DNA of 64,000 nucleotides from Brevipalpus yothersi (Eukaryota; Arthropoda; Arachnida; Trombidiformes; Tenuipalpidae). Shown one piece after another: positions 1 through 12,725 of this stretch. Below the pieces are notes generated by a model. It was given only the letters and a program-made list of their open reading frames with translations, ran no database searches and was not told the DNA's origin. The stretch is taken from positions 1-64,000 of the forward strand of contig QZCP01000002.1 in assembly GCA_003956705.1 (NCBI GenBank), read 5' to 3'. Both the position numbers and the translations under genes were made by a program. The first letter of the stretch is position 1. Each line of letters starts with the position of its first letter.

Positions 1-1046
1 GAGAGAGAGAGAGAGAGAGAGAGAGAATTTTAAAAGATTGGAAACCTTTCTGTTTCCAAAGCTAGTAAATAAGTGTGAATTCAGAGAATATACGTATAAT
101 AGAATGTGATAGCGAACAGCCCATGCAGAGTACCGGTCTGTGGAACAATTCATAGACAATACATAAAGACATGCATGTATATATATGAGTGTGTGTATAG
201 TTGAAAATATCCATAGACATTTCCTGAGGGTGCCATACGTATTATGGTTTCTTCTGACTTTTTATAAAAATATTTCATGATAAATTTTGGTGTGGAGGAG
301 ATCAAAGGTTATAGAGAAGGTGAATGGAAAGAATGATATTTCTATAGCAAACTTTTCTTATTACTCCAAAATTTTTTCCCATTCCATGGATTCATGGGCG
401 CGTATACATAAATATAAATATACTTCTAAGTAGTTGGCGTATAGTGTAAGAAAGTTGTGGAAGAGATCCTATGAAATAATCTCAAACCACATGGCTCATT
501 TGCTGAGAAAGTGTATAGATGATGGTGGATATGAAAGAGAGAGAGAGAATCGAAAGAAGAAATAAAGATAAAAAAGAGAGAACATTGGAAAGCTGGATTG
601 AAAGGCATGAGAGTGAAAGAATGCGAATTTTCAATTATATGAAACTCATTAATCATGAACGCATTGGAAAAAAAGGATAACAGAAGAAAAAAGATATATA
701 TATAAATATATTCTCATGGAGAAAGAGAAAGAGAAAGAGAGAGGGAAGAAATGGAAGCACCATGGAGGCGGGAGAGAGAGAAAGATTTGTATTTGATGAG
801 AATGAGCCCTGTTCACTGGTGATATTCACTGAAGCTTGAGAAGATAGAAGAAAAATAAAATACAAAAAAAGAATGAGACGAAAAAAATAGGAACAACATG
901 AGCAAGATAAAGAGTAAGAGAGGGAATCGAAAACTCAGATGCGGATCAGTGGAAACGAATGAAAGTGGCAAAAAGAGAAGGGTTCATACAGATAGATAGA
1001 ATTCTGAGAGAAGGGGGGAGAGAGATAGACGATGGATGAGGATGAA

Positions 1047-1100
<54 letters not shown>

Positions 1101-1674
1101 GGATGGGAGATGAAAGAGACCAAGTAGGAGAGAGAATAGAAGAAAAGGCGAACAGTTTTCATTGTACCCTGAGGAATAATTGACAATAATGGAGTGAGAA
1201 TAGTATTTTGAAGCCCAAGAATTCATTTAGCGATGATTGGACACTGACTCAAGGCACATACACATACATGCATTTACACACACACATGCTAGTCATTATC
1301 ATCAGTGTCAGCATTCTGTATTCCTTGAACTGAATGAGATGATGTAAAGAGAATATTTAAGGTTACAGAATGAGCATTGATGGCCTCCGTTTCTCTTGCC
1401 ATAGCCGTTTTCACGGCAATGTGAATGGTAAAAAGTATAGCCATAGGCATTCTCATCACCCAATTTTCTCGCAAACCACAGCATTTTTATCCATTCTCTC
1501 ATCTATTCATTGTGAATTCTGTTTACATCCTCTTTATATCTATCTACACATAGTATATATAAACTGTTAAAAGAAACTCATCCAGTTAACTCATGTTTTG
1601 TTATTCTCTTTCCCTCCTTATTCTAAACCTCGATTTTTCCCAAATCAACCACCCACACATACACACACAAACAG
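1..1674. other. Intron or upstream part of the Dscam-like gene
   Basis: No exon could be supported here. The stretch opens with a (GA)n run (1-26), has a second GA run at 1050-1097, and is otherwise AT-rich. It ends in a CA-rich tract leading to the ACAG acceptor before the first recognisable exon. By analogy with canonical Dscam, the exons for Ig1 and the first half of Ig2 should lie upstream of the window. Confidence 0.6.
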
Positions 1675-1830
1675 GTACTCACAGCCAATACGGTCTTTTG
1701 GAAAACGGAGATTTGTATATACAAAATATAAGCTCAGCTGAAATACCAACGTTCTCATGTGAAATCAGGGACCAATCAACAGGAAAAACAATACCAGCGA
1801 ATAATACTAGTAGTCGATTAAAAGAAACTG
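1675..1830 (+). CDS. Dscam-like exon: second half of Ig2
   Basis: This exon encodes about 51 residues. The pattern LLENGDLYIQNISS, then FSCEIRDQSTGKT, then SSRLKETG corresponds to the C-terminal half of the second Ig domain of Dscam proteins, where the family has L-P-S/T-G-E-L-x-I, then Y-x-C-R-T-K, L-T-G-x-T and a G-R-L-x-x-T-E/P ending. The acceptor is ACAG at 1671-1674 and the donor is ACTG/GTAAGT at 1831. The exon starts two bases into its reading (a codon is shared with an exon outside the window) and leaves one base (phase 1). It matches the constitutive exon that follows the variable exon 4 cluster in fly Dscam1. The protein would be a type I surface receptor for neuronal or other cell recognition. 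The Ig2 assignment rests on motif memory, not an alignment. Confidence 0.8.
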
Positions 1831-2388
1831 GTAAGTCCAGATAGACTAGACTGTAGTTGAGAATATTGTGTTCAACCATTCCATTCTGTTCCATACCAAT
1901 GAAGAGTATCATCGAAAATCGATCTTGTTATACACTAATCGTTACATCTTAGCAGTGATGATCAATAAAACAGATCAAAATTAGATTTTTGTCTGAGCGT
2001 ATGTGTATACGTATGTGTGTGTGTGTGTGTGCATATCCCTAGACCATTTAAGTAGGTACAATTTTGCTATCAATTCTCAAGAGTTCTCAATCTTGTATAC
2101 ATCTTCATCCCAAGATAGAGTAAGAAGTAAAAGAAGAAGAGGAAGATGAAGAAGGTTGAGATGATGAGCAAAGTGAGCATGAAAGCAAGAAAATTCAGCA
2201 AAAGTAAGATGAAGAAGAAGAGAAATACACTAAGCAAGTAATGCCTATTATCCCAAACCACTAGCACACGTAAATATATATGCATCTTCATCTTTCTTTG
2301 CACTCTTACTTTTCATCCACAACATCCTTATCAACATCTCTTTTTAGTAGCAATAGTTTACAAGCTCACAGAGCTGTATGCATGTACA

Positions 2389-2449
<61 letters not shown>

Positions 2450-2566
2450 GTTTCAAGATGACGACAAATAGATATGGATAATGATCACATGGTTAACAGT
2501 TGATCTAATTATTTTCTCACTACTTATATCATGCCTTTATCATTCTCTATCTCTATATGTTTTCAG
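1831..2566 (+). other. Dscam-like intron (Ig2 to Ig3)
   Basis: A 736-nt GT-AG intron containing (GT)n near 2016-2032 and a 57-bp (CT)n run at 2392-2448. It corresponds to the intron that precedes the alternative exon 6 array in fly Dscam1. I see no duplicated exon in it. Confidence 0.7.
2392..2448. repeat. (CT)n microsatellite
   Basis: Uninterrupted CT dinucleotide run within the intron upstream of the Ig3 exon. Confidence 0.98.
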
Positions 2567-2696
2567 AACCCAGTGGGCCCATAGTACCGGGAATAATTTA
2601 CAACAACAACAAAACAAATTCATTGGTAAATGTTAAGCAAAGATCATTCGTGCAATTATGCTGTGTCTCTCAAGCATATCCAATATCAAGTTTTAG
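2567..2696 (+). CDS. Dscam-like exon: first half of Ig3
   Basis: 130 nt encoding E-P-S-G-P, then VNVKQRSFVQLCC, then SQAYPISSF. The order EP, hydrophobic strand, C and then Q-x-Y/F-P-x-x-F is the hallmark of the N-terminal half of Dscam Ig3 (fly exon 6). The acceptor TTTCAG ends at 2566 and the donor is TTTTAG/GTGAGT. It enters in phase 1 and leaves in phase 2, and splices in frame to the 15422 exon so that the residues read F-S-W. Where flies carry dozens of mutually exclusive versions, only one copy is visible here. Two adjacent cysteines (C-C) sit where the family normally has one. Confidence 0.82.
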
Positions 2697-3432
2697 GTGA
2701 GTGAATATTTCAACCACTATTTCACTTTCTTTTTTGGGACATTTTTTCTCCTTTTTTCTCAATTCCTTCTTCAACAATTTATATTTAAACACTTTCCATT
2801 AATAATAAAGTAGAATAATTCTCATCTACATAATCAAGTTGTGAAGCAGCTGGGTTGAATGAAAAGAGTTGCAACATTTCTTATCCCATTTCCGGCGTTT
2901 TTGAAGATCGGACTGATTTGCGTAAGCAGAAAATTTAAATCAATTTTGAAACTATTGATCAGGGGAAAGAATGGTGAAAATCTGATAGATTATCGATAGG
3001 AATCTTTTTCCTGAGAATTTGGGAAGTGAGGCATTCCGAGGGAAAATCTATTAGCATAGAGATCGTTTCGATTGGAGATTAATCAAGAAAAAATCTTGAA
3101 TTAAAATTGTGAATGAAATGTTCCCACGGAATTTTCTTCATGATATAATAGAAAAAAAGAAAAAAGTGATAACTAGAGGCTCATAAGGTCTATACTTGTG
3201 CTCCAGATAATGGATAAGGAAAAAGGGATAGAGGGATGAAAACAATATCCATCACTCATGACGTTAACCGGAATTAGATGATCATTTCCGTTCAATCTCA
3301 GTGGTCACTGTTAAGGTCTCTTTGGACATACTGAATCTGATGTAAATATACTCTGTATTACAATGGACAAGTGACCATGTAAACACCAGATCATATTGAT
3401 CTGCTTTCAATGTGAACGCATATTCCTTTCTT

Positions 3433-3437
<5 letters not shown>

Positions 3438-3484
<47 letters not shown>
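3438..3484. repeat. (CT)n microsatellite
   Basis: CT run preceded by TTTC units, within the long Dscam-like intron. Confidence 0.97.
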
Positions 3485-3487
<3 letters not shown>

Positions 3488-6400
3488 CTTGCTTTCACTT
3501 TAGCTTCTTTCATCATTCAGCCTTCTGTGCTGATGATTATGATTCTTTGCCCTAGTAAATGGAAGAGAGGAACAGGGAGAAGGCATCAATACACATCTAC
3601 ACCATCATATTACCTTCTTCATTCTTGACTGGAAGAAGGAGTGGAATCAGTGGATCAAACCAGCTATCCATCCACCTTCCCATGAAAAAGAGAGGAAAAG
3701 AGAGATTGTAGATTGGAATGGAATGGAAAAGATAACATCGAAGAGCTCAATAGCCACCAGTGTAAATGCTGTTGATGCAAGAGTATATGTTCTATTCACG
3801 CGACTTTCTCACTGTTTGACTTTTTCCATTTTTATAAAGCCAGCGAGCAAAAATTTTCCTAGAATATTGGTGCACATGTAATATTGGAGAAGGAAGAAAA
3901 AGAGGATAACCTTATTCATCTCTTGACATTGGACTCTTTTTCACCTTCATATCGATATATAGCATATACCCTACTATCGTAATGTTTTATATGCAAAAAT
4001 CAATTTTCTCGATTTCTTTTTCAGATATTTGAAGATAATCGATGAATTTTCTTGTCCTTTACATACTCACACTTTCACAGCCTGTTATACTTTCACTTAC
4101 TATTACACTACTTTCCAGTGTGAGCATGATATAGTGTAGATGTATTATCACCGTTCGGGCTCGTTTATTCAACTCTAATCAAATATACTTGGGAAACACA
4201 TTTTGCATGCAGATTTGCATGATGGTGGCAAGAGAAGGCGGTAAAAGCTTATTGAGGGTGGTTCCCGGTATGTGTGTGTATATATGTATGATAGAATTTG
4301 TGAGTGAAGAATGGAAAAGTGAAAGATTCATCAAGTCTTCGTAAGATTTTATCGAGCTTCCTTATTCAAAATTTGACTATACTCTTTTCACCTTCTATAC
4401 CTTGCCTCGAAAATGTATGTGTGCTGGGAGAATTCTAAGATTTAGGTACTCAACATCTCAGTTAATAGATGATTGGATAAATGAATAAGTAATCTATTCA
4501 CCTAGATACACACAGACTTATTGAAAATTGTCAGATGCTTGATAATGGGCACAAAAGTGGGCCAGAAAGGGTATGAATACTTATAAGAATGAACAGGAGA
4601 TCAGCAATCTTTTCTCCTTTTCTCCACAATCAAGGAGTCCATTTTTGTGTCATAAAATGGTGTCGATTATTGGGCGAAAAACACTTTTAAACCATAAGAA
4701 ACATCGAAAATATAATGATCACGGCATTTTATCGATAAGTTATGTATGCAAAATAAAGAGGATGTTGGGGAAGATGAAAAGAGAAAAATGGAAAGAGAAA
4801 GGATCATTTCAAAGCAAATCAGAAGAGAGAGAGAGAGAAAGTCTCAAGTGAATATGAAACTGGTATGATGATTGAGTTTGATATAACACTCAGTAATACA
4901 TTATTCTTGAAAAGAAAGAATAATTTACATGCAAATCATCTCATTGATGCCTCCACTGTATATGCTTAAATATTCAAATTGTTTTGAATTGTCTTTCTTT
5001 TCGATTCAATGCTCAAAGAGTGGAAGCGAGAAAAAAGAGAAAGGTTGAGAATGATGGTAAGAAGAGAAGGGAATATTTACCCAACATTCATCATGTATCT
5101 TTAGCAATTCGTGGCTGATTTAGATTAGTTGAAGAATTTCAACACACATACATACAGATAGTAAAAAGAGATAGAAAAGAGTGGAAAAAAATTTCTTTTC
5201 TCTTCTCTCATCTACTTTTTATTCATCTCGACGCTCTCTCCTTCTCTCTCGGTATATTTCTTGTGCGTAAGAGAAGATATTGTTTATATGAGAAAATAGC
5301 GATCATATTTCTCATCTCTTCTCCTCTTCCTCGTCTTCACCCCAACTCTTATACATATCAGAATATTTACGGATCGAAATAAGACACCAGGAGAGGCTGA
5401 TCCCTGGCGCGCTTCTCAATCTTATGAAGAAGAGCGTCGAAGTTGATGCTTTCATTTTCATTCTTCACCTTCTCTCATGCACACACAGTATACATGATCC
5501 TCCTCATCTTCTATCCCTTTTTCTCCTCATCTTCACTCACTAACACTAACACACATACCCACAATCCATCCAGTATCATCCCATATTCATCACTATGTAG
5601 AGAAATAAGAAATGGAGACTTCGACTTAACCAAGATTACAGGATTGAACCCAATGGAATTAGTGTATGTGAGTGTGAGTGAATGAGCTGGGAAAAGAGAT
5701 GCAGAGTGAAAACAGTATATTACGAGCCTGGAATATTCTTCTTTTTCATCTATTGCTTTCAATATGCATCCGGATTGATAATGATACATTATCCTCATGA
5801 TCTTGGGTATCATACACAGTGAGAGAGAAAGAGAATGTGAGTGTGTGTGCCTGGCTAAATATATAAGTATATACTCTAGGCTAGATATCAGTCCAAGTCC
5901 AGCTTCCGTTAGCTCTGATTGATCAGCTTGAATATCTGATTTGAGAAGAAAGATTCCCACCATAAGCCATCCAGTTTGCTATATGATGTATACTATATAC
6001 TTTCCTTCTCACTTATTTTCTCACAGATCAATAAGCAAACATAGTAAATACATACATATCCCGTTTGATCTCGATGAGCACGCATCCAATAAACTGATGG
6101 TGTGGATAGGACACACCACATCAATATCAGTACAGACTGTGAAGATGGAAGAAGAAGAAATTATGAATTTTTCTAGTCTATAGAGTCCAACAGAGCTATA
6201 CTTACCTTTACTTGTGGGATTTACTTATATTCTTTCATCTATGAGGTGATAACTCTCAAGAAAGAGTTCGACGCTCGCTTTCTCTGTAATCGAAAAGTGA
6301 AAACGGAAAAAGACAGGTTAATATATATAGATAGGGAAATATCATCACGCCAAATTCCGTTAGAAATTGAAGTCAAATGCATATATTGGTCTGGATGAAG

Positions 6401-7012
6401 GAAAATTTTTCAATATTCTTCTGCTACTCCGCAACTCCTTCTCCTGGCAAAAAGATGTGAAAATATAAATTCTGGAAAGAATGAAAAAAGTGAAACTTGA
6501 TTCATCCTGCATACGATGTGGAAGTCTTGTACCGTTCATGCCTTGAACCCAGAGAATCTTGATTATGAGTTGAGGTACATTATTAGAAAGTAGAGAGACT
6601 TTCCTGAGTTGATGCAGAAGGAAAAAAACACAGCATGCCCACTATGGTAGATTACTTAATGTGTATCTATAAATATATCGATAGTTAGCTGGCGGGCATC
6701 ATAAAATGTTATGCAAGCATACGTAACTAAATCGAGAAGCGGTTAACATCTTCTTCTTCTTTTCCTTCTTCCATGGGATTGAGAATAAACAGGACATGCT
6801 TTCAACCGTTTAACTTTGGTTAATGTACTTTGGTGATCCTTGCTTGGTGCTTTGAATCTTGTTCATTTTTTCGAAGGAAAAAGAGGAGAAAGAGAGAAAA
6901 GGCAGAAGCATAAGAAAATAAATTGTACGATATTTGATGAGCGGCTGTCTTGATAAATATCTATCATGTATAAAAGTCCAATGAAACGAAGAAGAAGATG
7001 CTAGGATACATA

Positions 7013-7014
<2 letters not shown>

Positions 7015-7068
<54 letters not shown>
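7015..7068. repeat. (CT)n microsatellite with TTTC tail
   Basis: CT run followed by irregular CTTT/TTTC units to about 7110. Confidence 0.97.
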
Positions 7069-7074
<6 letters not shown>

Positions 7075-7344
7075 TTCTTTCTTGCTTTCTTTCTTGCTTT
7101 CTTTCTTTCTTAAACATGGAGAAAGATGGAAAATCTCACCTCAAATCATCCACAATACATGTACATACCTTCATCTTACTACCTAACAACTACTAACAAT
7201 CAATCCAACGGCAACCACCTTCACTTTTTTCCGCCTTCTTTTTTCCTCTCCACCTTCTTATTATCAAACACACACACATATACAAACTAGACAAGTATTA
7301 TTGTGGTATCTTTGGAAGCTCTTTTTCATGGGGGCTTTAGGTGG

Positions 7345-7368
7345 AAATACACATGTACATGTGTATTT
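7345..7368. repeat. Perfect 24-bp palindrome
   Basis: AAATACACATGT followed by its exact reverse complement, centred between 7356 and 7357. It lies inside the 12.7-kb intron. No function is assigned. Confidence 0.9.
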
Positions 7369-7825
7369 TTCCTAGGACACCCTAAAAACTGTATATATGC
7401 ATCAATCTTTGCTTATATGTATTTTGGTAATAAGAGGAAAACCGAATGGTAAGAATGTGGTTTCCCATGATTGCCAAATACTTTTCCCTTTTTCCTCTTC
7501 TTTTGTCTTTCTTCTTCTTCTTGCACTTTTCTTTCTTCTCATCATTTCCATGTACTTTAACCGTGATGATGGTGTATGATATAATTCCAATACATACACA
7601 TAAATAAAGTATCACGTTTTATCCCTAACCAGACTTAGCACACACACACAGAACAGTAGCATTATATTAACATTATTAACCAATTAAGGGGTGTCAATAG
7701 CCATGGAGGATTCCCTTTCTCAGAGAGTGAAACCTTTTCGCTTACCCAAACGCACTCGACATATTTTTACAAATTTGAGATGAAAAGAACCAGAAATAAG
7801 AAAATATCATTGACAAATTATGATA

Positions 7826-7862
<37 letters not shown>

Positions 7863-8243
7863 TTTTTCAATTTACTTACACCTAAACACAAGTGGAGACT
7901 GAAACCTGGAAAGACAAATGCTCAAATCAAAATGATATGTCACAACAATGAATAATGGACATGAAAAATCAGTAGTACATAGTGTATTAAGTGATTGCTG
8001 TTGCTGTTGAAAAGTTCACCAAACATCTCTCACAAAAAAGTACCCAAGTAACACCAAGGCTTATGTTCACCTCAACCAAAGCATTGTGACAGGTCCTTTT
8101 GCTCAATAGTCACAGAAAAAAGTCAAGATTTGAGGATTTATGATTCGAAAAATGAGAATGTATCCCAAGAATCAACGTGAATATGGAAGCGGCATGGAAA
8201 TTGAAAAAAATAACAACAACAATAACAGATTCAATATCAGATT

Positions 8244-8263
8244 ATCCTGATAATTATCAGGAT
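8244..8263. repeat. Perfect 20-bp palindrome
   Basis: ATCCTGATAA followed by its exact reverse complement, inside the 12.7-kb intron. No function is assigned. Confidence 0.9.
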
Positions 8264-9899
8264 TATGTATCGAGTAGATGAAAACTGGTTTCGGTTTCAG
8301 TTTTTTCCGGTTTTTTTGGGTTCTTGGGTTTTTAATTAGAATACGATCCCTTTTCTCTGGTTTGAACTTTATAAAAAACCTTGCTGATCAAGGGATTACG
8401 ATTTGGTAGGGGATTGCTTGTACATGGAATGTGATTATTAATTTGGATATTTCTGATCAATTTCAATCAATTAATTGATCCATTCCATTTCATTTACTGT
8501 TTTCTCTTGTTCATTGTGATAGACTTTGTTTTACCCTCTGTGTTCAAGTTTGTGTGTTAACAAAATTTCTTGAGTTGTATTGGAAGATGGAAGTCAATAT
8601 ATGTGATGACTGATTAGTGAAGATTGACCATTGGGGTCAACTTTAAATGGAATCTTCTTTTAACTATCTTGTTTTATCATCATACAATAACCCACTTTAT
8701 CAAGCAATGTTTCTCATGAGACTTGTACAATTGATGACTATTTTGGTTGGACTCACTCGATTACATCTTTGACCTAACATTGTGTGAGTGTTTGTGTGCA
8801 TTGCTTTTTTTCAGTATTGACCAAAGAATTCTTTTCAAATTTTCGTTAATTGATTATCATCTTTCAAATTTATCTCTCCTTTTCCTCTTTTTCCGGTCCC
8901 AACTTTTGTCAACTTTCGCCATCTCTCTCTATCTTCCTATTGATTCAATCTGGTATCAGTTGATGATCACATGTGGCATCTGCTCTTCATTGAGCTTTTC
9001 CGATTAATCATTTCATTTTTTTTCTCTCTCTCTCTCTTTCTCTTCTTCCATACACCGGAATTTCCGGTCAGGATGACCTGTTATTTCTTCATATTAATAT
9101 CGCTTGACTGCTCAACAGTGGTGGACACTACTGCTAGATATAGAGATGTGAACGTAAGGGAAAGAGAAAGAGAGAGAGAAAAAGAAAGGGAAACTGTGAA
9201 GTCTCAAAGCATATCATCTAATCGCTCTTTCTTCGATTTATTTCTTACTTTCATTTTCCTCTGTATTCTCTTTCTCTTCCTCTGTAAACGTTCTGTCCAC
9301 AATGGAAATTACCTTTCTCAACTGGGATAGTAATTAATCAATACAATTGATTAATACTCAAACCGAATCGACATGAATCCCGCCAGAATCGTGTTCAACT
9401 CCGGTTAAAAGGGATGGCTGAAGCAAAGGCAATCAGTATGGATGGACTCAGAATAGGAGAGAGAGAGAAAATCTATCGATACTTTTTGGGCGAGGGTGAA
9501 AAGGGCAACACCGCTGGATCACATAGGCTTAACATATATAGCAGTATTTTTCTCTGATATGGGTACATGTAGTGGTAGTAGTGAGCGAAATGATCCGAAA
9601 GTGTTTATAGAAAGAGAGGGAGAGAGATGAAATATTGTATCTTTTACTGTTAGTCATTCTATTCCATACCGAATTTGTTCTCACTAGTAATTGCCTTCTT
9701 TGCCACCTCTTTTACGTCTCTCATCTTATGAGCCTATCCTCTCTACTTCATCTTCATCCTCTAAACACACATTGATTCCCTGAATGAATTGCTCACTCTA
9801 TTTGAGACCATGCTTAAGTATTGAATCATGACTTCTATTCCAAATTGTTGGAATTACTTGAAATGTGAATACAATCTGTCAGATCATATGTGTGTTTAT

Positions 9900-9905
<6 letters not shown>

Positions 9906-9949
<44 letters not shown>
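9906..9949. repeat. (GA)n microsatellite
   Basis: GA run in the 12.7-kb intron. Confidence 0.97.
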
Positions 9950-9954
<5 letters not shown>

Positions 9955-12688
9955 GATCTCACAAGATTCGATTTGAGAATAGTATATTCCTTGTCAACTT
10001 TCATCACCTGAAATCACGAAGCGATGACTTGAATGGTTTTCTTTCGCCTATCATCATCACATAATGATAACAGATTGACCTGTTTTGATTCAGTATTTAG
10101 TGGTCCAATATTGTCTAAATTAGCAATCTCAATGTACGTTAAATATCCTGTATCACTGTTCATATATTGACCAAAGGAAAACGTTTATTCCTTAAGTGAT
10201 GGGAATTACTTTTTCACAAGTACATATTTATGTAAAAACATCACCAAAATCCTCACTTAACCAAGATCTTTCATCAGATTTTCATTTTGTGTGTCACTTG
10301 ACTAGGATATCTTGTTTTTTTGCTTTTTCCTTATTTTCTTCTCCCTACTGGCCCTAATTCTGGAATCAAGAGTCAATTTTATATTGATAAGAAGCTACTT
10401 GTGAGGTTTTTCTTAGCACTTGTCATTATCTATCCAATCTTGCCCACTCATCATCAGATGTACTGATGGAAAGCTTTTTTTAACTTTTCTTACCACTGAT
10501 CACAAAGGCACACAGAGAAACACACACGAAAAGGCTTATCGCTTCTTAGTGTCACATCATGTTGAGATTACTTTAATGCTGATCATGAAAAGCTTATTCG
10601 TCGAAGCTTCATTGCGATCGCTTCTTCATTTATAAATGTACTCACGTTTCGGGGCTGAAAAATCTAACAGATTAGCCTTCTTACAGTCTATAGTAACATT
10701 TTGATTTTTCACTCGAATCTTTATTTCGATACTACTGCTACTGCGGTTACAGCTGGAGATGCAATTTTTATTAGTCTAGATTTGACAGAGAATTGTTGCC
10801 AAAAAAAGTTTATCTGATAAATCTGACACTTTTCATTTGAGCTTAGAAGGGTGAATATTCATTTCACGTTGTTTTAATCCGCTATTTTTTTCCTTGAGAA
10901 TTTCTCAACAATTCATTTGGAATCATTGTTTCATTTGCATTCATATTTTGATCACACTTTTGAGAGTGATATTCTTAAAACATTTCTCCAGCATTTTCAA
11001 GAATTCTTCCAATGGTCAAAAGTTCTCAGACATCATCTGACCCCATGAATTCTGACCATATTGAATATATGTGCATTGCATCAGAATGTCTAGGATCCAG
11101 TCCGATGGTTATTCATCAATTTATTTTGCATGAAAGAATAGTCAGTGTCCATTTTTTTTATCGAAAACTGACTCCATGCTGATTATTCATGTGTCTGCAA
11201 ATTTGAATGCTTTGGCAGGATGAAAGACTCAAATAACTCAATTTTTCATTGAGGTTTCTTCTCACTTTTTCTTCAAATTTCTTTACATCCTATGCCTGCG
11301 AGTGATCCTTATCCTTGATTCACTCCAAAGAATTTAGTATCAATCTGGTGAACTAGTAGTAACATCCTTCCATGATACATATATAAAGCGTAATAGATTG
11401 ACTAATTTTAAAGTGCCTCGGGCACATATGAAAACTTCCAAATTGTATGTGGTAGAAGATTCTCCAGTCCTTTTCCTTTTTTTCTTTCTCCTCCTTTTCT
11501 TTCCTCATCATATGTATCATCCACCAACAAAATGAGTAGGAAGAACTGATGAGAAGGAAATGAACTGATTTATCACTCTCACATGATTTTTGTCACCCCA
11601 GAAGCTGTGAATCATCCATAATTGGATCAAAGACTTGTCGCTTCATGGATATCTTTCGCCTAGTAGTACTGCAGTATCAGAACATGAGAGAAGCTAGCGA
11701 AATGGTTCGGATGATAACAACAGTATCGATGACAATTTTATGACTCTCACATGAACGAAAAATCAAGTGTGTGCTAGAAAAATGTTGCCTAGAATATCCA
11801 AGAATGATGTTGATCATCATCATTTTTTCTTCTCCACCAGATAAATGCTCTCCCTCACACACATATATCCACACATCCACAATATATTTATCGATAGATA
11901 TATGTATTTTTTCACTCTTTTTACACATGCAAGTAGCAAGTTGTGTATCTGGAATATGCTTCAAGCCAAAATATGTTCCCTATCAGTAAGGTTCATGGCA
12001 TGCAAAAAGTCTTTCTTCCCGAAAATCTCACCATTTTTGGGGAGCAAACTGTATAACGTATCGAAAGTCTATGTGCATGTGTGTGTGGCCCTATGTGTAT
12101 GTGGATCTAATCCATCTATTTCTTAGATCATACATACAACATCATCATCCATCATTTTTCGAATATTGTGTCTGAGAAATTAGATTCTCTCTTTCTCCTC
12201 TCTTTTTCCCAGTAGAACAGTTGATATAAAGAGAAAGACGATAGTGTTACGCGTTTGGTGGTGAAAATCATTTACCAAACTGTCATTTAGATCGACTCTC
12301 ATCCTTCTCTGGTTTGGTCAGGCATCTCAAAATCAGTTATATACTCTTCGAGTCATTGCCTCAAGCTGAATAGAAGAATTGGAGAGAGAGGAATATTTCT
12401 GAGAGAGAAGAGGAGAGGGAATACTAGTGTACTAGTGCTTGGATAACTGAGGAGAGAGAGAGGATTGGACTCATATCATGATTCCAGTTAGTCGTGAATG
12501 GATTTCAACATTTTTATATTGTTAAAATGATATTGTATTGAAGAAAAATATCCAAAAAGTGATGGGAAAAAGAATGTGGCTAAAGTATTGAAAAGTCGAT
12601 GAGAGGAAGAAAGAACTTGACAGTATACAGCAATAAGAAAAAAGTGAAAAAAAGATGTGAAAGATGAGAAAAGACATTGGGTACTCTT

Positions 12689-12725
<37 letters not shown>

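Noticed and set aside
1050..1226. ORFs with long Ser-Leu runs here and at many other CT/GA repeats
   Set aside because: A GA/CT dinucleotide run has no stop in any frame, so these ORFs are artefacts of the microsatellite.
5511..5963. 150-codon minus-strand ORF in the Dscam intron
   Set aside because: It runs through short GA/CA repeats and shows no domain, signal or splice pattern.
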